A stretch of 64,000 bases of DNA from Lineus longissimus (Eukaryota; Nemertea; Pilidiophora; Heteronemertea; Lineidae), in assembly GCF_910592395.1 (NCBI RefSeq), contig NC_088316.1, positions 11,968,001 through 12,032,000 of the forward strand, in the 5' to 3' direction. Numbering within the stretch: position 1 is the stretch's first letter; each line of letters starts with the position of its first letter. Below the pieces are notes generated by a model. The model was not told the DNA's origin and did not search any database. It saw only the letters and a list, made by a program, of their open reading frames with translations. Positions 21,901 through 33,900 of the stretch are shown here, one piece after another. Both the position numbers and the translations under genes were made by a program.

Positions 21901-24900
21901 ATTTGGGTCGTGGGCAGACTGGTCTAGCGAATTAGGCAATACAGCTTCTTTGTCATCTCACAGAGGGCCATCACAAACCAATCAACATACTCCATGTCCT
22001 ATACCTGCATCATTTGCTGCAGATAGATTATCCCATCCATCTGCTATTCCATTTTGTAAGGCATTACATAGGTTTTTTTTAATTCTTAGTCCGTCTGTGT
22101 ACTATACCCAGCTTCTTAGTTTCGAATGGAATACCGCTGTTAGTCAAGTGTAACGGTAGTTCTGATCAAGACTGCAGGTTTGCTCATCATGAAATTTTCT
22201 TACGGCATTGATCTGCGCTGTTGGAGCAGGACGATTCGAAACTGAAACAAGTTTTGCTTCGACTATATTGTCAACCGATTCTGTTACTCACCCCGAAGTT
22301 TTCCCCTTTCTTTATCCTGGATACCGTCTGCTGAACTGTCTCACCGGTGGAGGGGTCCTGCCGCCGAACACGGACAAGAGCTGTTGCAAAAGAGGATCAT
22401 TAGATAATATTGTTTTACTCAAATTAAGGTTTAAAATGTGGTTATTGGACTATGGAAAGAACATGAAAGTATGGAAACAGTTTTTGAAAGATGTGTTCTT
22501 AAAAGTGCTTAAATTCCCATGTGAACGCCTCAGCCAGACTTGCCAGACAAGACGTATTCTAGATGTTAATCGAATCAAATCGTGGTAAGGGGCGAAATTA
22601 CTAAATTCTGTGTTTTTATGGGACAAATAATTGGTTTTTTATTTCAGGTAAGGTTTAAAATGAGGACATTAAACAAGGCAAAGAACATGACAGCATGAAA
22701 ATAGTTACGCCAATTGCGTTTTTAAATTCCAATGAAAAAGCCTCAGCAAGACAGAACGTATTCTGTAAGTTACTAGTGATCGAATCAAATGTAAAGGGGG
22801 CTAAATTATCAAATTCTGAGTTAAGTTTGTGCGGGACAGCGAAATGGTCTGATAGATGATACTGTTTAATCCAGTTTTCCATATTAAATGAGGTCTTTGA
22901 ACGATGCAAAGAATAAGAAAGTATGAAAATAGTGCAAAATGGGTTCTTTAATCCCAATGTGAAAGCCTCAGCCAGGCAGAACGTATCCTAAATATTAATG
23001 GAATCAAATCGTGTTAAGGGGGCGAAATAATGAATACTAAGGTTTTACGGTACGGAAGATGACTACAGAAATAGATACCAAAGATGTTTGGAAAAGTCAT
23101 CACACATTATTCCAAGCTATGGTCGGCGTAAATTAATCGACCTTTCAATGACAATGTGATGTTTGTATGACAGTTTGCCTTGAAACTCATAATCTATACC
23201 TGTGTAGACGCTGTTTAGCCAGTTAAAGGGTACCGGTTCAAAATACCTTTATTACTTGTAATAGGCCTAAGTGAAATCGACGCACCAAAAACCTGTTTAA
23301 TAGTGTCACTATAGAACACTGTAAATACAATGTACATGACTCGGATAAAAATTGTTTTATTCCTTGTTCCTCAACTTGTCGCGACCTTTGCAACGTGAAT
23401 GTCACAGTTGACATTGAAAATAATATGAACGTTTCATGTTTCTAATATCAACTGACACAAGTTATAAAAATTCGTTTTTGTCTCGATTGACTTTATAACA
23501 GCTTCAATATTTAAGTTCGTGCTCCTAGACCTTTAATTGGGTTTAAGTCAACTGTGAAATATGCGGCTAACCGACGCCAAAGTTTACATTGTGTTGTAAA
23601 TATTTTTAGTAATATTTGGGTAAACGTTACAGACTTCATCCCTTAACATTACGTTACGGCTACTCGCCAAGTGGTTTGAGGAAATATATAAATATTAATT
23701 GTCCACGAAAAAAACCCTCAGGTTCAATAAGGGCTTTGAAATAGGTAGGCAACAGATAGGGCTTCAGCGTGTTTTTAAAGTGAACTTCTTCCTTAAACTA
23801 AATGTTGCCCGAAGCGTATAACAACATAATTCTAACCTGATGTAGGCTTACTAAGTAATAATAAAACTGTTTAAAAAAATTCTTCAAACAGTGTACTGTT
23901 TGATCAAGATAAAATTAGTAACATTCGTGTATCGGGCCAACGCCGAGAAGTTGACTTCCACAGAAAATTTTTAATTGGATGGTGCTTTTCGAGCTTTCAC
24001 CATGATGACCATGTATGACCTTTATGTCTTAAAGAGGTCTACATAATGAAGGTAGAGTTTAAAAACATTGGCTTATTTGGCTTTAGCACGGTTACTGACC
24101 AACAATGTGGATTTGATTCTGACAAGAATAGGTTAAAAATCTATCATTCGGTTTTTACATGTAAATAACGGTACGCGATAAAAATCCCAACGGTATAGAT
24201 CCTAACGGTAAAAATCCCAACGGAAAAAATCCTAATGGTAACAAATCCGAAAGGTAAAAATACCAAATTTTAGCATATTTTACCAATTTGAAAAAAAATT
24301 GAACAAAACTTTATTTCTTAAAAAAACTCATTTTTAAATATGTCCATTGTTTCTAAATGCAAATCCAATTTCTTCACATATTTATTAAAAATATGTTAAG
24401 AAATTGAATTGAATTACTTCATGCATTCAAAATTATGTTTTCAAACTTTAAAACAGAATTCAGATTTTATGCAAACGTGAATTAACTCCCTTTTTAACAA
24501 GGGATGGGGATGTTGTAGTCATTCATGATTTTTTTTATCAAAGACAATTTCAGTAAAAAAAAGGTGAACAAGTACATTCCAAAATGAATAAAAAATAGCA
24601 AAAATATTTCCAAAAATCTCAGAATATTCAAAATATCTCAGAATATATTTGAAAATTAAAAGATTCTGGAAAATTTATAAATTTTCGGATTTTTACCTAC
24701 ATTTTACCTAAACCTTTTTGGGATTTTTACCGTTCGAATTTTTATAGTAAGGATTTTTACCGTTATAATTTTTTCCTTCGGATTTTAATTAACCGTTGGG
24801 ATTTTACCTACATTCGTAAATATCATCATCCACATCAAAAGCACATTATGACTCTCATGGTTTTATATTCTTTTTTTTGTGCGGTGTATGTGTAAATTGA

Positions 24901-27900
24901 TGGGTTGTAATTGACCTAGGTGGTCAAGGGTATGAAAGATTGGTTAACGATTGATATTGGTATATCAACATCTTTGGCTCCTCGTAATGAACTGATACAT
25001 GTGTGAGAATGCTTTTCTATCAATCTTAAGTCTATACGATACAATTAGTATGTATATGAGTTGTAACAGCACAATGCTAACCTAAGTAAATGACTGGAAT
25101 GTCCACCTGATAAACCTAAATGCCTCGTTATACAAATCTTGCTGTAATGCGAATTTCGGTTGATTCATTTCGGTTTATGGATTTTGGCAATGTTTATGGT
25201 ACAAGCCTAGAGTTAACCAAACATCCGAACTGCACATAAACTGTTTTAAAATCCTGCATTATTGTTGACCAAGTTAAAAAAAGCCGTTTGGCTTTTAGAC
25301 TGCATTAACGCATTACGCTCGATTACAAATGCTACTCAAAGCGCTAATGTTGACTCTGGAAAATGTTTCCAAATCATGGGCGTACCTCAAAGTTAAACTT
25401 TTCCTTGTTTTATTACACATATTTCTTTTTACTACAGTTGCGGCTAAACCCCGGGGGCTAAACCGACAGAGCCATTTGGTGAAGTGATGCAGATGTCACC
25501 AGGGCTCGGTTGTTCAAACAGGAATGTATAGCAGAAAGCGCCGATTTCAAGTTAACGCCAGGTTTGGAACCAAGTTTTGAACAACCGGACCCAGATTATA
25601 TAACGGCATAGCTGATTGTCAAGCAAACTCACAAACAAACTAAACAATAGGCAGAAAGATGCGTGGACATGGTACTCCACCTCAACCAAAGAGAACATCG
25701 TGATTGTTTGACAAGGAAAGAGTACCGGACTACTCCTCTGTCGTTCTTTTAGGAAGTTGTATTATAAAGGGGAAAGGCCCTGGTACATGTTTGCAACAGA
25801 ATGCAAATCACTGACACTAGCCGTAGGCTTTTTCCGACTTCTTAACTTTTTCCTAATTTTATCGGAAAAAAATCCGATATTGTCCGTTTTTTCCCTGAAA
25901 GGTCGGATTTCTAAAAAATCTGTGAAAAATACCAGGGCTTCCCAAAATAGGGCAATTAAGCTTAAAGGCCTATGTTGAATGGGGTTAATGAGAGTGATCC
26001 TCAATCAACATAGGCCTTTGATAATTAATGCCTTATTTGGGAAGCCTAGACCTTTTCACAAGTTTTCTCGAAATCCGACTTTTCGGGGAAAAGTCGGACA
26101 TTGTTAGACTTGTTTCGGATAAATCAGGAAAAAGTTAGAGAAACCGTTAAGTCGGAAGAAGCCTCCTACTAGTGTGAGGTTCGCTTACCTTGGCCTGATA
26201 GCACAGCGTAGAAGTTTTCAGCGTGATGACCCTCTTGAATGATACGTTTCTTCGGCGGTAAACTAGAAGGAAATCATGGAAGGAATTAATTGTCAAAGAA
26301 TGCTGTGGGCCAAACTCATAGCTATGAAGGTTTTTGAGTTCAATGGTTTTTGGCCAACACAAGAACATGTATGCAACCCGTTGAATTTATCTCGGTAAAA
26401 TACAATACTCCAAATTATTTTTCAGATTCTTTTTACTTCGCTGAAAAACCTCCACGTGGTCACTTGTGCCCTTGTGCATAGAATGCATGGCGTGAATCTT
26501 CATGAAAAAACAGGGGTGCCACTTATCTGTTTCCTTGTCAGCATAATAGGTTGAGTGGTCGAGATGTTTGACCATCTTTTATTCGAACCGATGATACGAC
26601 ACTGCTTCTGCTAACCTATACTTACGGTAAGTACCAGGCTGCCCGGCAAAGTTTTTCCTGGATGTGGATAGGGTAGTCTGAAAAAATCTTCATGGCTTGA
26701 AGTCTTTGTAGCACCTGAAATGAAGGTTTAAGGAATTGATACCGAACTGGAGGTATTGGTTTTCTCAACAAAACCGCGAGAGTTGAGCTAAAATGTAGAC
26801 CAAAACCGAGGCGTAGTGAGACAATCACTACCGACAGTGAGGTATCAATTTCTATTCTAAAACATCTCAAATTAGATAACGAATAATGTGGTTTTAATGT
26901 TTTGAAATGCTTCCACATTTTGCACCAACCCAAACGGTTATGGTTGCCTATTAACCATAACGGCTGAATTAAAAACAAGGCTTCATTGGCTCTCAGTGCA
27001 TTTTCACTATATTGTGCGATTCGTTCTAAACCCAGTTGTTTTAGAATATGACATCTAAACTGACATTGTCATTGGAGCTATTGGTTATGGTGATTTCATC
27101 AGAAATCTCCTGGTATTACTTTCGTTCACCTGCTCTCATTGGGACGAAAGGCATGTTATGAACTGATAATTAAAAAAGAAATTATATACATGTATTTATG
27201 GTTCGTTGTCGGTGGCTTCCAAAAAGACGACATGTAATGCCATTTGGAAGAAAAATATAGTCATAAATGCCGAAACCCGGGATCGAACCAGGGACCTTTA
27301 GATCTTCAGTCTAACGCTCTCCCAACTGAGCTATTTCGGCTGTTCATGCACGATTAGGCTTAACAACTATTGATACGAACTTTTATTCGCAGCTGAATGT
27401 TGTAATAAGGAAAATATGAAAGAAATGAATGAAATGACGAAGTTTGTGGAGGAGCTTTCCGGGAGGGCAAGCATGTGGACCTACCTGTTGACACATTTCA
27501 TCTGTCCTAGCGTCGGGGGAGAGGGTGAGGATGGAAAGGACCTCGGGTGTTAGCCGAACCTGGATCGAGATAATATCATGATGAGTGAGAAAGAGTCTTG
27601 GGTATTCGAAAAAGCTCGATCACTGGACTGCTTGATTTACTGGATTGTGACTCATGGATCACCAACATGTCATCCGCATTGATTTGAAGCTGGGTTGAGA
27701 TGAAATCCATAAGTTTAACGTCCTCATTCAAGGGTTCTAGAATACCCTCAAAAATTAGCTGCGCGTTTCCTACTGAAAACCGCTCACCTCTTTCGTTGCC
27801 TTGAAGTAATTCTTATCGAAGGAGAGCCCGGCCTCCTTCAGTTCCTTTAGGTTTTCCGACTCGTACTCGTCTTCATTATCAATTTCAGCCACCATGTCTG

Positions 27901-30900
27901 TGAACGTCCGGAACTGGCGGGCTACGTTATTGCTTTTTCTGAAAAGGCCCGAAAGATGTGAAATGATTGGTTGAATTTCCCAAGGGTTTTATAATAATCA
28001 TCATTACCAAAATGAAAATAGCATTTTGATAACTATAAGCATCAATAGAATTTTATTTACGAACCGCAATTTACAGTGTAAATGCACTATGCGCAAACGA
28101 GGCCTCTGTTTGAATTCAGCGGTTGTGGTTAGGTTGGTCTAAAATATCTCAAATTAAACAACGAACAATGTGGTTTTAAATGCTTTTTGACAGGTTCCAC
28201 ATTTTGCACTAACCCACACGGTTATGGTTGCCTCACCATAACAGTTGAATTCAAAACGAGACTTCGTTTGCGCATAGTGCATTTACACTGTAAAGAGCGG
28301 TTCGTTCTAAATTCAGGTATTTTAATCCAGCTCATATTAACAGTGCAGTGTCCAGGCTTACTCGACTTTGCGCAATATTTCGCCAAAAAGGTATTCTACG
28401 CAACGGTCCCTAGGTGACTTTTCCTATTCATAATACACAGCCTGTCCATCCTAGATCGTGGTTGCATGGGGAGTAATCGTTGTAAAATTAGGCCAAACGC
28501 AAAGACAGTTAACCCGGGTACCACTATGTTTACGATGCGAACAAGCCGTGTAAGTCATTATCAGCATTTTGTTCATTGAACATTTGCGGGTACAGCGTAC
28601 TGCGGGAGCAGCATTGAACGGTTAACAGGTTCACATCATATTCAGACAACGGCTTGTAACGGCCATACAGGAAATGATTCGTATCAAAAACCGACGATCA
28701 AAACTATTCGCTTGCTGAGAGTATACATTACGTGCATACATTACATTCAGACATTTGAGCTTCCAAGCTTTGAGAAATAACAGGTCATGTGCGAATTTGG
28801 CATGTAATTTTGGTGATTTACGTGAGTACATTTTCAACCCCGAAAAGTGTGAAGTGAAGTTATGCTTTTATTTAGTAAAAATCGGTAGGCATGTCCAACA
28901 AGACATGTGTCTCAGCTGCCTGGGTGGATGTGGGTCATCACTCACTGGTGACTGACACCATGTATCGAACTTGACGTACCGGGGTAAAACATAATGGTCG
29001 CTCCCCCATTTCGCTCGTTTCGTTTCGTTGCGCAAAGTCCAGTAAGCCCAGTGTCCATCGAAAATAAGGTCTGTGTGATCGAAAAACGGGTTCACCTTAT
29101 GCTGCTTTATTTACCGCATAGAGATAGTGTACATTGCATACGGCATAATCTGCTCAAATTTGAGTGAGGTGCACCGTCAAGTACAGAGAAATGACACGTA
29201 TTTCTTCAGTGGTGTGGGCGGAGGTAACGGAGCCAATACCGCTGGAAGTTCAGTATTGTGTATACCATGATATTCTTATTTTTTAGGGTTTCCTAAACAA
29301 TGAATACTAACTTGACACCAGCATAAAACAAAGTTACTGGTAACTGATCAATAACAATTAAGCATGATCTGTCGCTAGTGTTACCAATGTTACACAAACG
29401 TGAGCGCGAATATTAACCAAATATTACCAATAATTATTGATTAGTCGAGAAAATATGCATATTTCATTAACTTGAGCTAAATAAGCATGTGGATGCATTT
29501 ACAGAAAGTGCAAATCAATTGACGGAATGTTGCATTTGGAACTTCACCTGCTACATGCTAACAGTTGTTTTTAACGCTTGTTTGCTTCAAGCTACAGCAG
29601 CTGATATTCAGACTTATTTTTCAGAGACGAGGTGTAGTTGCGACGACAAAGACAATGGGTGATATGAATAAAGTCTAGCAATTGCTTTTACTTCAGTTTT
29701 GTACAGAAAGGCCCAGTGTAAATGTACATGGAGTTTTAGATAAAAGCATTTGCTAGTCTTTATTCATATCACCCACTGTAAACACACTATCATAATGATA
29801 TTTTGCTCAGGCTAGTTGAATTTTTTTCTGCACTTTAAGAGTTGTATTTTTGTTGTATTCTGTAAACAGTAGATTTGGAAAGTAATGATGTTATCATTAC
29901 ATAAATAAAGATATTGTTCATGTACTAAATTAGTTAACTCTCTACAAAGGGACAGAATGGTATGGCTTTTTTGTTAAGGGTTGGCCACAGGCGCAACCTG
30001 TTTGCCTAGAACTTGAAATCTTGAAATGTCAAGGTTGGGAGTCAGTTCTTCCTTTTCCAGAGAACCGACTCCCACCCTCGAAAGAGGCATTCACATCACT
30101 TTGAAGGAGTTCCAATTGCTTTAGGATTTCAAGTTCTAGCCTAATTGGTGGTGCCTTTGGTCAACCCTGAAGTGATCTGGAACTATGACAACCCGTTTTC
30201 GGTACCGACATGCACGTACACCAAAGATCTGTGTACACGTGCACGAAGTATAAAGGATCAGTACCGTAGGGCACAACCGCAAAAAGACAAGACGAGTACA
30301 TTTACAACATTTTGTGTTATTGAGGGAGGTTAATCCCACTTGGTCAGGGAAATGTCCACCCTAAACAAGGTCATATCTCGGCCAAATTAGTATATGTGCA
30401 CTTGCCACTCCTACATGTACATAACAAATAACATAGCAAATGTAACACAACACGTGGTGAGTTCATAGTGGTGGACAGGATGAGTGGCCACGTCGAAATA
30501 GAGGACATGGAGAAAACAGAGGACTGGGGCTCGGCCTGCAGCCGATATCTGTGACATCATAATAAGTCTGGGAAATTCTCGAACAAGCGACCTCCTTCTC
30601 AGGGCAGTTTTATTAAGATACATTTATATTTTGTATACGCGTGTGATGTTGTGTCTGGTACTTGTGGTAGTCTGTGAGGGCAGGTTGATCTCTTATTAGC
30701 GACGGTAACCATGGTCAAGCTTGGAGATTTGGTAATTCCGGACATTGTCCCACTGCAGACCATTTAATTAGACAATAAAAAGTAGTTTGGAAAATTTCGA
30801 AAATCATACAAAACAGCATAATATATAAACAGGCATTGTAATACCGTATGTTCAACGTTTACGATAAATACGCAATGATGACCTCTCATAAGACATGATT

Positions 30901-33900
30901 TTAACTCCTTTCCTCTCTTTCCTCTGTTTCGACGTTGCCGAGTGGAGAAACATGGAGATACCTACTCGTTTAGGACAGACACCCAGGCCAGAAATATCAC
31001 CGCCCTGCGGACACACTTCTTGAACAGCGCCTTTGCCTGTAACACAATACAAATATTTACATATGCACAAAAGACAATGGAGCCCCTGGCCGAAAGCTGA
31101 TTCATTTGATTCTGGTCATTGCAGACTAAAAGCCGACCTCAAGAGGATGAACATAGCCGTGTGCGGAAAGTGCCAGTGCAACACATCTAATCAGACACTA
31201 GAACATGTACTCCAGATCAACTGCCCACTCTGGTACACCGAGAGATTGGCCACTTGGTCATACGGAGCATCATTGGAGGCCAAGCTCTGGGGATCAAGGG
31301 AGGGACAAAATAAACGACAACCAGGTTTAAAAGAGACATAGGCCTTTTTGATAGTGTAGTATAGCCATAAATAGAAAATCGAATGCTTAGAAGAAGAACA
31401 TTTGATTCTGGTTTGATATCATCTTACCAAAATGTTGTAAAATTATAGAGGAGACTAGATTTTAAACCAGAATCTTACAAGAAATTTAGCGGGATTTAGG
31501 CCCACACATACTGTCATCTTGGTCGGTTCACCCCCATGCACACGCATACGCACGCATACAGGCATACACGCATACACAGGCTTTTTAAATGTTCGACATG
31601 CTCTTTAGTGTGACCTTTAAAAATACCGGTTGGTCAAAACATGTTTACCGGTAGTAACCCAGCGTTAAGTCTAAATGGACTTAACTGAATGAGAAGACAA
31701 CGGCAAATTTAAGTAAGGCCACGTTGCCAACTTATTTTAAACAACCAAGCTACATTAACTATGCTAAAAAAGTTTAAATATAGTATAAGTATTTTGATTG
31801 ATCACTGCTATACATGTAGTGGAATTAATCTTTTGAATCGGATACAATGGAAGGGTTAATACCCTGACTTTGGTTTTCTGCAAGACTATATAAGTTTAGC
31901 TAACTAATCATATGTTACTAAATCATACACCACAGATGCACTGTTCACAAACATGATAGACTTGAAGAAGTGTTAGCTGCGATTATTTTGACATTTTTTT
32001 GCGGGATATGATTGTTTGACGATCTGTAGGTTAACTGTGAATGTGTCCGAAAATAGGTTGACGAACTCCTTGAGACATAGGTACATTCGTTTCAAATTAC
32101 ACGCATAGAATAACATGATGCAATCAAGCTGTAACTAACTTTCTAACACAATATCCCAAAATGACCTCATCGGCATTTGTTTTTATCAACTAGCTTATAA
32201 TTAAAGTATAACGAAAAGAGTACGAAAACGTTTCATGTATACCCATCACCCAAAAGCCTGGTATCAAAACAAAATGTACAAAAGAATCGTTGCAAGAAGA
32301 ACCACCAAGGGAAATATCGACAAATGACAATATGACAATATGACAACTACCTCTACCCTACAATAAATGAAATGGCCAGGGCCATTGTGCTCACCTCATG
32401 TGGAGGAAAGATGGATAAAGAGCATGGTATTGTGTCATGTAGTGTTAGGTTTGATGTAGGTCCAAGCAATTACAATTTCCCCAAAATGGCCAATTTACAG
32501 TACATTCGACCTCTGTGACCTTGAAAAGTAGGTCAAATCAAAAAAGATCAGGGTGACACATTGAATGGTTGTTAGAATTAGATGTACCTATGATATAAAA
32601 TTGGTGCCAATCGGGCAAGTAATAACTAGGAATAATGGCATTTTGAAGAATTTAGGATTTGGCCCCCTGGAGGCCAAACGGCAAATCAGATCGCACCAAA
32701 CTTCGGTACATGAGATCACCTGACCAAGGGGTACATGTGTACTTAATTTGTGATCAATAGTCATTGTAGTTAAGAAACGTGCCATAGTTACGGCCTGACG
32801 GCCAATTTACGCCATTTGACCTCTGTGACCTTGACAAGAAGGTCAAATTAAAAACCTGTGTGACATATACTGTATGGTGGTTAGATGTACCCATGATATC
32901 AAATTAGTGGCAATCGGGCAAGAAGTTAAGGAATAATCACATTTTTTAAGGTTTTTGGATTTTGCCCCCTAGTGGTCAAGTGGTGAATCATATTGGACCA
33001 AACTTCGGTCCCTGAGATCACCTGACTAAGGGGTAAATGTGTACCAAATTTGGGATCAATAGTCATTGCAGTTAAGAAACGTGCCATAGTTACGGCCTGC
33101 CGGCCAATTTACACTATTTGACCTCTGTGACCTTTAAAGGTAGGTCAAATAAAAAACCCGTATGATATGTGATGTATCCTTGCTAGGAGTACCTAGCATA
33201 TTTTTTTTTATTGAAAACGGATCATCAATAAGAGACATATCACACTTTTTGTGTTTTAAGTTTTGGCCCCCTGGTGGCCAAGTCATGAACCAGACCGGAC
33301 CGAAATTCAGTGTCAGGGTACCTCTGACCTAGGGGGTCATGTGTACAAAGTTTCAAGTTCAAAGCACAAGCGGTTAAGAAACGTGCCACACAGGATACGG
33401 ACGACGACGGACGACGACGACGACGACGACGGACACAGGCCTATCGTATAGACTCCCCTAACGGTGAGCCAAAAAGGCAGTAAGTCTCAATTTTCCTCTG
33501 GAGTTTCCTTTTGCATTTTACAATCTTGATTGTAGGACTGGCCTACGAAGGCAATAAGGTGAATGCCGACGTCCGTGGCTGACGCGAGTGGACAAAATTC
33601 AGAATTATGCCACGGCATAAATCAGACTTGTTGTGCACAATAAATCAACCAATCAAAACCTCGGATCTCGTGAATTATGCCGCGACAGAATTCAGAATTA
33701 TTCCACGGCATTAGTAGGAATTCTGGTGTGGCATAGTTAGGCCACTCAGAAATTAAGTGGCAATCGTTTTATTTATAGTGCGGCATAAATCACGAGATCC
33801 GAGGTTTTGATTGGTTGATTTATGGTGCACCACAATTCCGATCTATGCCGTGGCATAATTCTGAATTCTGTCCACTCGCGCCAGCCATAAACGTCAGTAA

